A DNA stretch of 58,209 bases, taken from the NCBI GenBank assembly GCA_016721905.1, contig JADKHH010000016.1, forward strand, positions 1 through 58,209, given 5' to 3'. The translations under genes were made by a program, and so were the position numbers. The notes beneath the pieces are model-generated. The model had not been told where the DNA came from. It worked only from the letters and a program-made list of their open reading frames with translations, and did not search any database. Source of the DNA: Candidatus Opimibacter skivensis. GTDB lineage: Bacteria > Bacteroidota > Bacteroidia > Chitinophagales > Saprospiraceae. Positions 11,669-21,700 of this stretch are shown one piece after another; position 1 is the stretch's first letter; each line of letters begins with the position of its first letter.

Positions 11669-11810
11669 TGCTCCTTGCTTAACTCGCCCCCTACCCCTCT
11701 CTCTGGAATGATTTCGTTTACGCGAATGATCTTTCAGGAAAGAGGGGTGTTTGATTTTCAATGCAACGCATGATGATGAAGGGCGATTATGTATTTGAAA
11801 GAAAACTCAG
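11669..11810. repeat. Hairpin-forming intergenic repeat, copy 1
   Basis: It starts with CTCCTTGCTTAACTCGCCCC and continues into an imperfect hairpin, with CCCCTCTCTCTG facing CAGGAAAGAGGGG. A tail follows containing CAACGCATGATGATGAAGGG and TATTTGAAAG. Copy 2 at 11910-12045 has the same order of elements with many substitutions. The hairpin arms are conserved by compensating change, which hints at selection or at a mobile repeat rather than chance. Confidence 0.5.
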
Positions 11811-11909
11811 TCGACTGACAATCCCCACTTCATACTTTTCCTTCCTTGTTGGTTATTGGTTATTGAAATTTAGTTATTTCTGTCTCCAAACTGTCACCAT
11901 GCTCCTTGC

Positions 11910-12045
11910 TCCTTGCTTAACTCACCCCCCGCCCTCTCTTTGTATAATGATGGCCGGTACGCTTTTGATACGAAAAGAAGAGAGGGTGCCAGATTTGCAG
12001 TGTATCGCATGATTTTGCCGGGCGAATTTGTCATTGAAAGTAAAA
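11910..12045. repeat. Hairpin-forming intergenic repeat, copy 2
   Basis: CTCCTTGCTTAACTCACCCC leads into a hairpin in which CCCTCTCTT pairs exactly with AAGAGAGGG across about 35 bases. The inner bases GTAT and ATAC also pair. The tail (TGTATCGCATGATTTTGCCG, then TCATTGAAAG) parallels copy 1. Confidence 0.5.
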
Positions 12046-12094
12046 TCTGTCCCCAGACAGACCCTATGCTCTATGCCCTATGCTCTATGCCTGT

Positions 12095-12388
12095 TCACCA
12101 AGCCTTAAAAATCTCCCGGCTGCCCGAGACATACATCTCATTGATGCCTTTCATCTTCTCATTCATCTTCCTGTTTTCTTCGGTATCCTCCATGTATTTT
12201 TCCCAGCTCTTCTCGTAGGCAGTGAGATTTTCATATTGACTGACCATGATGACCCGATGCCACTGCCCGGTCATGTCTGTCATGATGTGAAGCATTTCCG
12301 GCTGGCCGTCCATCACTTCCTTGAAGAGTTTGGCTATTTTGGAAGCATTGCCCGGCTTGCAGATAAATGTGTCGTGTACGATAATCAT
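12095..12388 (-). CDS. Small dimeric alpha/beta-barrel protein (ABM/NIPSNAP-like)
   Basis: The 97-residue product begins MIIVHDTFICKPGNASKIAK and contains FKEVMDGQPEM and WHRVIMVSQYENLTAYEKSW. This beta-alpha-beta pattern is typical of antibiotic-biosynthesis-monooxygenase/NIPSNAP ferredoxin-like folds, which work as dimers. There is no signal peptide, so it should be cytosolic. It precedes, on the same strand, nothing closer than a repeat-rich spacer, and follows the membrane protein gene at 12461-13015 by 72 bases, so the two could be co-transcribed. Substrate and function are unknown; the family assignment rests on overall pattern only. Confidence 0.6.
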   Translation of the reverse strand: MIIVHDTFICKPGNASKIAKLFKEVMDGQPEMLHIMTDMTGQWHRVIMVSQYENLTAYEKSWEKYMEDTEENRKMNEKMKGINEMYVSGSREIFKAW

Positions 12389-12460
12389 ACTTTCTTGTTT
12401 TAGGTTATTGATATTTTGTTATAAAATAGCTGATCAGATGAAAGCTGCGTGCATAAATTT

Positions 12461-13015
12461 TTATGCCCACAACCACCCAAACGTCCCACCTGTCACCAGG
12501 CCATAGATCAGTGCATCAAACAACATCTTCCAGGTCGCGCCCCAACTCTTACCACCCCAGATGGAATCCTGAAAGAGTGCGAGTCCATAACCCATAAAAG
12601 CTACGCAACCCACCAGACGATGTACAGTGAGATAATCAGCTCCAGGATTGACTGTATGACTTGCAACATAGGCTACAAAAATATTGACCAGCAATAAGAA
12701 GGCAAACCATTGCATCAGGCTCGAACCCATACCACCACCTGGTTTGCGAATGTTCATGATGAGGGCAGGTCCTTTAGCCATTTTGGCCTGGAACTCCGGT
12801 GAATTGAAATCCTTCATACTGTTGGGTTTCGGCACTGCATAATGCCCCGGGGGAATATTCAGTTCACGAAGTTTATCCATGACCTGATCTTCATTAGGTA
12901 CTTGTTGATAATCCGAGGCATGATAGCCTAGTACCATGTGGATGACGGAACTAACGATAAAAACAAATACGGCCGATAGCAGGATCGGCAGCCAGAGTGT
13001 GGTGAGAAATTCCAT
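12461..13015 (-). CDS. Conserved multi-pass membrane protein of unknown function
   Basis: This 184-residue protein has an N-terminal membrane helix (about 5-30, LWLPILLSAVFVFIVSSVIH), then a cytosolic or periplasmic segment of about 70 residues with HYAVPKPNSMKDF. Three more helices follow (about 98-118, 125-145 and 158-182). The soluble part contains NIPPGHYAVPKP, which looks like a conserved family motif. No enzymatic signature was found. It is upstream of and on the same strand as the small ABM-like gene. Confidence 0.65.
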   Translation of the reverse strand: MEFLTTLWLPILLSAVFVFIVSSVIHMVLGYHASDYQQVPNEDQVMDKLRELNIPPGHYAVPKPNSMKDFNSPEFQAKMAKGPALIMNIRKPGGGMGSSLMQWFAFLLLVNIFVAYVASHTVNPGADYLTVHRLVGCVAFMGYGLALFQDSIWGGKSWGATWKMLFDALIYGLVTGGTFGWLWA

Positions 13016-13169
13016 AGCAGGATTTGGTTTTGATGTGATTAAAAATAATCAAAGGAATTGAAAATGCTCACTCTTTTTGTATGTTTGTAGCCTATTCAGT
13101 GAAGCAGGCTTCCCGGGCCATCCATACGCTTCCTATTTTACTATTGTTCATCTATAAATCAAACGATTG

Positions 13170-13868
13170 ATGAGAATCACTTGTCTTTTTGCCATTGTAT
13201 TGACTAGCCTCATGGTCCGGGCCCAGGTAGGCATAGGTACCACTACCCCGAGTGCCAACTCAGCCCTGGATGTAACCAGCCCCAACAAAGGATTGATGCT
13301 CCCCCGATTGACAGACACATCGACGGTCAGCAATCCCAGTGCCGGATTGATGATCTATGACATGAATTCTGCCGCACCCTCTTTTCATAATGGTGTCAAA
13401 TGGAACAGTGTAGCCTCATCAAGCTCACAGATGATGATGAATGATTCCATCACCTATACGATTGCCAATCCAGCCAGAATGCTTGGATTTGTAGCGGGTA
13501 CTTATCCTGTTCAGTCGTTTAGCAACGGAGCCTCAAATTCGGGCATGGAGTCAAGCGTTCAAGACATGTCATTTAGTAAATCGATGGACCAGAATTCAAT
13601 CCCATTTAGCAGAGCTGTGGTTCAATCTGCAGATTTGAGTTCTATGACCATTGAATTTAAAGTATATAATCCGGGAGCCAGCGATCCCTATTATTCGATT
13701 AAACTGACAGGAGGTGAAGTCTCAAGTACCGCTATGGGGATAAGTAACCAGGACATGATGCTCAATGAGTTCGTTTCGATCACACCCAATATTATCGGAT
13801 TTAAAAACTGGACTAACAATCAAAGTTATGCCTATAATATTGCTACTATGCAGTTTGTACCCTACTAG
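13170..13868 (+). CDS. Secreted protein with Hcp-like (type VI tube) domain
   Basis: I chose the ATG at 13170 over the TTG just before it. The product (232 residues) has a signal peptide ending VRAQ at about residue 18. Next is the segment VGIGTTTPSANSALDV and then GLMLPRL, common at the start of Bacteroidota surface and tail-like proteins. The C-terminal two-thirds resembles Hcp: QDMSFSKSMDQNSIPFSRAV, then TIEFKVYNPG, YYSIKLTGGEVSS and LNEFVSITPNIIGF, matching the beta-strand order of PF05638. Hcp proteins form hexameric tubes or act as carriers. No type VI or contractile genes are nearby, and a Sec signal is unusual for Hcp, so this is more likely a secreted structural relative. The match is by eye. 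Confidence 0.6.
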   Translation: MRITCLFAIVLTSLMVRAQVGIGTTTPSANSALDVTSPNKGLMLPRLTDTSTVSNPSAGLMIYDMNSAAPSFHNGVKWNSVASSSSQMMMNDSITYTIANPARMLGFVAGTYPVQSFSNGASNSGMESSVQDMSFSKSMDQNSIPFSRAVVQSADLSSMTIEFKVYNPGASDPYYSIKLTGGEVSSTAMGISNQDMMLNEFVSITPNIIGFKNWTNNQSYAYNIATMQFVPY

Positions 13869-13961
13869 CATTCAGGCAAATATTCCATGAGGAGGATACA
13901 CTTCCCAACAACTGGAATAGACCCAACAACATCAGCAAATGATGCTTTGGTGTACTAAAAT

Positions 13962-13989
13962 AAAAAGCCCGTTCACGCGGGCTTTTTTT
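13962..13989. terminator. Bidirectional intrinsic terminator
   Basis: AAAAAGCCCG and CGCGGGCTTTTTTT form a GC-rich stem with a four-to-six-base loop. A-rich and T-rich flanks lie on both sides, so it can end transcription of the Hcp-like gene (plus) and of the DUF2721 gene (minus), which converge here. Confidence 0.88.
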
Positions 13990-14004
13990 ATTCTATACTT
14001 CTGT

Positions 14005-14448
14005 TCAATGCACTCCTCGTATCCGCACCGTATTGGATGCCACGTGGACTTCCCGCAGAAAATAGCCCAGGCCAACCACCAGACTCAGTGTGGCCAGGAT
14101 AAAAAGTACGCCAATGAGCCACTTCAAACTCATGAAGAACATAGCCTCGAGAAAGAGGGTGACGATGACGAGGCATACCATTAATGCAGCAATGGTAAAC
14201 ATATTGATAGCCCTGCTCGTGATATGTCTTCTCCGCTCCAGCATCAGTAGTTCAGTGCGAATCTCTGTAGGTTCGTATGTCGCTATCACATCTGGCTTTT
14301 CGGTCAGTGCTCTGCCACGATCGATGATACGTGATAGCCGGCCGGACATGACATTGAGCATCCCGGCGATACCGGTCAATAAGAACACAGGGCCCAGGGC
14401 GAGCTGAATGGCCTTAGCCATTTCGCTGATGATGTCAGTTGAATTCAT
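14005..14448 (-). CDS. DUF2721 family membrane protein
   Basis: The 147-residue product fits the DUF2721 family. The N-terminal helix reads AIQLALGPVFLLTGIAGMLN, followed by the conserved cytosolic SGRLSRIIDRGR motif (about 34-46) and the ELLMLERRRHI segment. Two closely spaced transmembrane helices follow (about 84-105 and 110-130), and the protein ends in a short basic tail. The function of the family is unknown. It ends at the shared bidirectional terminator, and no partner gene is obvious. Confidence 0.8.
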   Translation of the reverse strand: MNSTDIISEMAKAIQLALGPVFLLTGIAGMLNVMSGRLSRIIDRGRALTEKPDVIATYEPTEIRTELLMLERRRHITSRAINMFTIAALMVCLVIVTLFLEAMFFMSLKWLIGVLFILATLSLVVGLGYFLREVHVASNTVRIRGVH

Positions 14449-14477
14449 GGTGTAGTAACTTGTGATTTAACGTAAAG

Positions 14478-17400
14478 TTACCTCATCAACGTTATATCTC
14501 CAGTTAACTGTTTCGTCACCACAGTCAACCCATTGGAATATACCAACGTAAACCGGTAGACATACACACCTGGATTCATCAGCTTTCCATTGAAGGCACC
14601 ATCCCAGGAGAATGGTTGCTCCTGCGAACTAAACACAAGATTGCCCCAGCGATCAAAAATATCGCCCGTAACGGAAATAACCTCGGCACCATCATTGAAC
14701 TGAACTGTAAACACTTCATTGATATCATCGCCATTGGGACTAAAAACATTGGGGATAAAAAATTGTGTGACAGGCTCGCAGTCCACAGCAGCGATAACAT
14801 TGGCAACGTTAGAGATCGTATAGCAAGGAGTCATGACTGTAACCATATACTCGCCTGGCATCACCACATCAATCGATGGAACAGAAGCACCCGTGTTCCA
14901 GCTGTATTGCGCATCAAATACCTGCGAAGCATCAAGTGTCAACACCTCTCCGGGACAAATCATCATCGTATCAAATGGTACAACAGGAATATCGGAATCA
15001 ATGTCAACGTTGACCTCATCATAGGTTGAGCCACAGGTATTGAAGATCGTGAGGGAATACAATTGATCGTCAGCAGCCGTGATCATTGCCGAATCGCTGC
15101 CATCCTGCCAAAGCAATTGATCCATAGTTACAGGTGCATTCAGTAATATAGATTCACCAGGGCACAATACCACATCAGGACCCAGCGAAAACGGTGCCGG
15201 TGATACTACATAAGCAACGGTAACCGAATCTATCTTAGCCCCGCAAAAGTTTGTATGCTCCAGACTATAGACTCCAGCGGTTGAAACGATAAACACAGAT
15301 GCGTGACTTCCATCCTGCCAGGTCATCTCGGTTTCCTGATCAGCATTAGATGTTAGGGTCAGTATTTCATTGCCACACAACACCGTATCTGGTCCAAGAT
15401 TGGGTTCCGGAGGAGTGATAAAGTGAACCACAATAGTATCGTCATCCATGCCGCAAGCATTCGCAATGTGCAACATGAGTTCAGCATCATCGGTGACCTG
15501 GAAAAATGGATTGGTGGAACCATCCTGCCATGTATAGGTGACACCTGTAATACCGGATTGAATAGTAACCGTACTTCCATCACATCCGGTGACATCTGGC
15601 CCGAGATTCAATTGAGGCCCATCTGTACTTTCAGTGATGAGCAACGAATCCGTTGAAGCTCCACATTCATTTGAAATCGTGAGTATGACCCACCCGGTTT
15701 GCGTTGTTGAATAGGATGATGCCGTCGTGCCATCCTGCCAGAGATACTGCACATCCGGAATCCCGGGATTGAATATGAGCACTTCTCCCACGCACAAAAA
15801 CTGATCAGGTCCTAAATTCAATAATGGGATATCGGGCAAAGGAGTCACTATCAATGTATCCGAAGAGACACCACAGGTATTTTCAATTTCAGCAGTATAT
15901 ATCCCGTCTCCTGCGACAGTGATCTGATTACTGTGCGAGCCGTCAAACCACGTAATGCTGACACCTGGAATATTTATTTCCAGCAGCAGCGTCTCCGATG
16001 AACACAAGGATGTATCATTCCCAAGGCTGAGTGGTGGAATGGCTGGCAACAATGAAGCATTTAATGTGTCGTTTGCTGAACCGCATCCATTTGAAACTTC
16101 AACGGTATACAGCCCCGGCGTATTGACTAAAAAAGTTGAATCTGTGGATCCATCCTGCCACAACCAATTGTCTACATCAGCAAAAACAGGAACTATCATT
16201 TGTGCATCCCCCGGGCATAATTGTATATCACTGCCCAAGGTCAATAACCGGTGACGGACCTCCATCCAGAATCATCACGGAGTCCCTGTCAGATCCACAG
16301 CTATTGCTCACCGTCAGACTATATGATCCGGGTATTGTGACGGTCAATGACGGATCCGTTGTACCATCGCTCCATAAATAACTGACGCCGGTAAGATTAG
16401 CATCAATCGATACACTTTGCCCCTGGCAAAGCATCATCGACGAAGGCAAATCAACGACAGGTGGTACATTACTGGAGGTGATCTCAACCGTATCTGCAGC
16501 AGACGTGCACTGATCTTGTACGGTCACACTATACACACCAGGATTGGTGACCAACAACGTATCTGCTGTGCTTAAATCATTCCATTGATACGTTCCATTT
16601 CCGGCATTGGCGAAAAGTGTAATCTGCCCACCTGCACAGATTCCCAGATCAGGCCCAAGATCAGGCGGGACAAGCGTAGGGAAAGTTGTTACCTCCGTTG
16701 AATCCTGATCTGCACCACATGATGTAGTGACAGTTACAGCATACCATCCTGGTGTCGTGGCTTCAAAAGTAGAGAGCGTTGAACCATCCTGCCACAGATA
16801 GGTTGCTAAAGGAACATTTGCATCGAGCACTAATGTATCACCTACACACATCACCTGTGTATTGGGCAAGGTAACGACAGGTGGAGATAAAATATCCACA
16901 TACACCATATCTGACACACTGAAGCAGGGATTTGAAATAGTTACAGCATATGTTCCCGGACCGGAGACGGAAATCTCTGATGTGGTTGCACCCGTAGACC
17001 AAATAATTTCATCTACCGGTGATGTTGCCTCCAACGAAATGACATAAGGCAATGCGGACGAACATAGATGAATGGTATCATCCAATCCTGCACTGGGTTC
17101 CGGGGCTTCGTATACCGTAACCATGTCCTGCGTAGTACCACATTGATTGGTCACCGTGACACTATAAATACCAGTAGTAAAGATGAAGAGAAAGGGCTCA
17201 AAACTATCATCGCTCCACAAAAAATCACCCAGGTCAGGATCGAAATCATAATGAATGACATCCCCTTCACACCAACCCAGGGTGTCAGGTCCAAGATCAA
17301 TTAGCGGTGCCTGCAGTCCGGTCACTTCGATTTCATCGGATGCTTCACCGCACTCATTACTGATGGTCACTGCATAGATACCCGCTGCTTCAATGGTGTA

Positions 17401-18669
17401 AGTCGATGAATTAGATCCATCCTGCCATACCACATCATTCATGCCTGGATCCAGCGTGATTTCAAAATTATCTCCTGCACATAAAGTAGTATCATTTCCA
17501 AGATAGATAGACAGGGGAATTAGAGTCACTTCCACCAGGATGTCATCCGATGAAAGATTACATCCATCATCCAGTGTCACGGAATAGAGACCAGGTTCAG
17601 TGATCGTATATTCACTTTCCGTCGATCCATCATTCCAGATATAATCTCCTGCATCGGGATCCAGTGTGATGGTATATGATTCACCTTCACACATTGATAT
17701 GAATCCGGGATTTAATTGAACCGGTGGAGCCCCCAGAAAAGTCACTTCGACGGAATCGATTCCAAGAGCACATCCTTGTGTGATGGTCAAACTATAGACA
17801 TCAGTTGTATTGACCGTAAGGGTATGCCCATGCGAGCCATCGCTCCAGGTGTAATAGACATCCCCTGACTCTCCGTCAATTTCATATTCATCGCAAGTCT
17901 CAACGGGGGGCCCCAATTCCAAAGGCAATTCTTCCAACGGACCAGCTTCAATTACATAAACACTATCGATATAGTAGTACACATTCACATTCGTATTCGT
18001 GCATGTGGGATCGATAATCGTTTCAAAGTTGTTCTTGAAATTACCTATCGTTATGTATCGTTCGCCACCGAGCGCAGGGTATAGACCTGAAATCTCCATC
18101 CATGCGCCGGTATCGGTATAAAATCCGCCATTGCCTGTGATTTGAGGATCAAAGGGTAAAACAGTTTGTCCCATCAGGGATGGAGCTTGGGCAGAAATAA
18201 AAACTCCTGCCTGGTTAGCACCGCACCATTGATCCATGGCGTTCATAAAAAAGCCTACCTGATAGCATATTCCCGGTTCCATAGGGGTGGCAAGTTCTAC
18301 TTGCAAATACTCCCGGTAATCATTCAATCCCCTAAAATAACACCCGGCATATGCCTGGCCAGTGAGCGGTTGCTGATATCCGCCCCAATTGGTAGGTACA
18401 TCTGCTGCTAAATTATCGCAGCAGGAATGATAATAATCCGGTGTGGCTTCGGTAGGGGTGACCCAGGGTATGGCCAATGCAATTTGGGAAATACTTGAAG
18501 GACAATATTCAAACGTTTCAAAATTAGGGTTGGGGACGAGGTTTTGGGCAGACAACATGCCAGCCATCCATAGCATGATCAGGCAGGTCAGGAAACAAGA
18601 CGATGGTCGGTTTGCATTAGCCTTTGGGCCGGGTGGCATACATGGTGGTATTTTGGTTTGAAAGTACAT
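14478..18669 (-). pseudogene. Giant T9SS adhesin with Ig-like repeats, split by a +1 frameshift
   Basis: Two overlapping reading frames (16228-18669, 813 codons; 14478-16265, 595 codons) together match the 1,399-residue neighbour from end to end. The first ends ...PVIDLG-Gln-stop. Removing one base from the CCC at 16234-16236 restores DLGSDIQLC, exactly the repeat consensus, giving a 1,396-residue protein. Architecture: signal peptide ending LSAQ; a 'NLVPNPNFE' N-terminal domain; about 15 repeats of about 75 residues with LxxxxxLCxGE...WQDGS...YxVxVxNxCG; and a C-terminal type B sorting domain (FIPNVFSPNGDD, FDRWGNLVF). As written, the first fragment lacks its sorting signal and would not be secreted by T9SS. 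It may be a true mutation or a one-base sequence error. The start could be 18669 or the in-frame ATG at 18639. Confidence 0.8.
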
Positions 18670-18737
18670 ATATAAATTGAGAATAATCAGGAAGGCAGAA
18701 GCGATGGTGAAGTAACTGAAGGGAGTGATACGTCAAC

Positions 18738-21700
18738 CTACCTTACCAAGGTCACATCTCCAATTAAATCATCGGTGAAAAGGCTCAACCCATTGGAATA
18801 TACCAATGTAATCCTGTAGACATACACACCCGGATTCATCGGCTTTCCATTGCGTGTTCCATCCCAGGAGAAAGGATACTCCTGCGAACTAAAAATAAGA
18901 TTACCCCATCGATCGAAAATACCACCTGAGACGGAAATACCCTGAGCACCTTGATTGAATTGAATAGTGAATACATCATTCACCTGGTCATCATTCGGAC
19001 TAAAGATATTCGGGATATAAAACTGGGTGACCAGCCCGCAATCATCTTCGGAGACAACCGGAATAATATCAGATCGGTTAAAGCATGGGGTCATGACTGT
19101 CACACTGTATTCGCCTGGCAATTGTACATCGATCGATGCCTCCGATTCCCCTGTACTCCAAATATACCCCGCATCAAAAGGCTGGGAAGCATCCAGTACC
19201 AATACATCTCCGGGACAAATCAAAACAGAATCGAATTGCAAAATCGGGATATCCACATCGATAGTCACAATAACCTCATCATAGGTCGTCCCACAAGCAT
19301 TAGCGATGGTGAGCGAAAATGTCTGCTCAGTATTAGCCACGATCATGGACGAATCACTTCCATCCTGCCATACCAATTGATCTGTCGTAAGCGGTGAATG
19401 AAGTATGACGGATTCACCAGGGCAAAGGACTATATCAGGGCCAAGAGAAAAAGTTGGCGGTAACGTCAGATAAGTAACAACCATTGTATCTGATTTGATA
19501 CCACAATAATTTGAATGCTGTAGGCTATAGGTGCCTGATTCCGTGACGATGAAAGCTGGACCTTGACTTCCATTCTGCCAGGTAATTGTAGTTAGTGGAT
19601 TGATGTTCGAGGTCAGGGTTAGAATCTCATTACCACATAACAACGTGTCAGGTCCAAGATCGGGATCAGGTGGGGCGATAAACTGTACTGCAATAGTATC
19701 TCTATCCTCTCCGCAAGCATTTACGATGTGAAGGATGAGTTCAGCATCTGTTATTGTCTGGAAAAATGAATTAGTCGAACCATCCTGCCATATGTATGCG
19801 ACGCCGGTAACACCCGACTGGATAGTAACTGTATCTCCTTTACATGCAGTTACATCAGGTCCGAGATCCAGCTGAGGACCTTCAGTACTCTCAACAATCA
19901 GCAATGAATCAGTGGACGTTCCACACGCATTTGAAATCGTGAGTATGACCTGACCGGGTGTCGTCGTAGAAAAAGACGAACCAGTGGTACCATCCTGCCA
20001 TGCATATTGTACATCCGGAATGCCTGGATTGAATGTGAGTACTTCACCAACACACAATAACTGGTCAGGGCCCAAAGACAATGGTGGAATATCGGACAAA
20101 GGAGTCACTATCAATGTATCCGAAGAGACACCACAAGCATTCTCAATTTCAGCGGTATATATCCCGTCTCCTACAATAGTGATCTGATCACTATGCGAAC
20201 CATCAAACCAGGTAATGCTAACATCCGTAATATTAATTTCCAATAGCAACGCTTCAGATGAACATAAAGCTGTATCATTTCCAAGATTGAGTGGTGGAAT
20301 GGCAGGCAACAAAGAAGAAAATAAAGTGTCATACACTGTGCCACATGCATTTGAAACTTCAATGGTAACCAGGCCTGAAGTATTGACCAAAAATGTTGAA
20401 TCCGTTGATCCATCTTGCCAAAACCAACTCTCTGCATTGGATAAATAGGGAGCAATCATCTGGGATTCACCAGTGCATAGTGTAATGTTATTTCCAAGGT
20501 CTATTACTGGGGCAGTACCACCCTCCTCAATCACCACAGTTTCAGTATCCGTGCCACAGTTATTGCTCACAGTAAGACTATAGATACCCGGAGTATCAAT
20601 GGTCAGGGTGGCAAGCATACTTCCATCATTCCATAAATAATCAACACCACTAATTTCTCCATCGAGGATCAATTGTGAACCAGCACACAAATCCAGGCTA
20701 TCCACCATGTCAAGCTGAGGTGGAGTCCCTGATGTAAAAACCAGTATCGTATCCACACCCATACCGCATTCATCTGAAACTGTGACCGCATACAGTCCAG
20801 GCGCCGAGACTATGAGCGAATCTGCATCACTCATGTTTTGCCACAGATAGGTATCAAATGTATTTCCTGCAAAGATGGTCACTGAATTTCCAGGACATAA
20901 TGGTACATCAGGACCAAGGTTAGGATAAAGTAACTCAGGATTTAACTGAATGTTAATCGTATCACTACCTATGCCACAAATCGTGGACACCTGCAACGAG
21001 TATTGCCCGCTAGCCTGTACAAGTAAAGAATCGCCATTCGTTCCATCCTGCCAAAGCCATGCACCCGGATCACCGGTGCTGTGCAACCAAATACTATCTC
21101 CATCACAGGCCATCATATCACCAGGAAGGATGACGTCTGGTAATATATCATCAACGGCAACCTGCAAGGTATCCGAGTTACTTCCACAAGCATTTGTCAC
21201 GGTGACACTGTATGCACCGGCTGTTGTCACAGCAAATTGCTGTAACGTGCTACCATCCATCCACACGACAGAAGTACCTCCCGCCCCACTCACATCTATA
21301 GTGTCGGGCAATTGTGCCGGACATACCACGATATCAGGGCCGAGATCTACCTGCGGTAATGATGTCAGCATCACAGCTAACTCATCATCATAGGACCCAC
21401 AATTGTTTGTGACGGTCACACTGTATAATCCCGGTGAAGTAATTTCATAGAACAAACTTGTGCTGCTGTCTTGCCACAAATAACTGCCCTCATCGCCATC
21501 CAATTCAAAAGCAATAATGTCTCCCTGGCAAATGAAAACTACATCATGACCCAGATTAACATCCGGGCTCTCTCCATACTCCACTTCGATTCCAGCGCTT
21601 TCCTCTCCGCAGACATTGCTAATGGTCAGTGCATAGGAGCCCTCTTCATCAATGGTGAAGGATGATTCATCAGAGCCGTCACTCCATTCAAATTCACCAA

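Larger units (their letters stand above)
11485..12094. other. Repeat-rich intergenic spacer
   Basis: This 610-base spacer lies between two minus-strand genes and holds no credible gene. Its content is repetitive: a GCACGGAG-type direct repeat at about 11579-11610, two diverged copies of a hairpin repeat (annotated separately), and a TATGCTCTATGCCC-type direct repeat at about 12063-12092. The short plus-strand open frames here are made of these repeats. Confidence 0.6.

Noticed and set aside
11761..12403. Plus-strand open frames between the thioredoxin-like and ABM-like genes
   Set aside because: They are built from the hairpin repeats and run antisense into the ABM-like gene.
16228..16265. 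Programmed ribosomal frameshift joining the two adhesin frames
   Set aside because: No slippery heptamer or downstream structure is evident, and the unbroken paralogue does not use one; a mutation or error is simpler.
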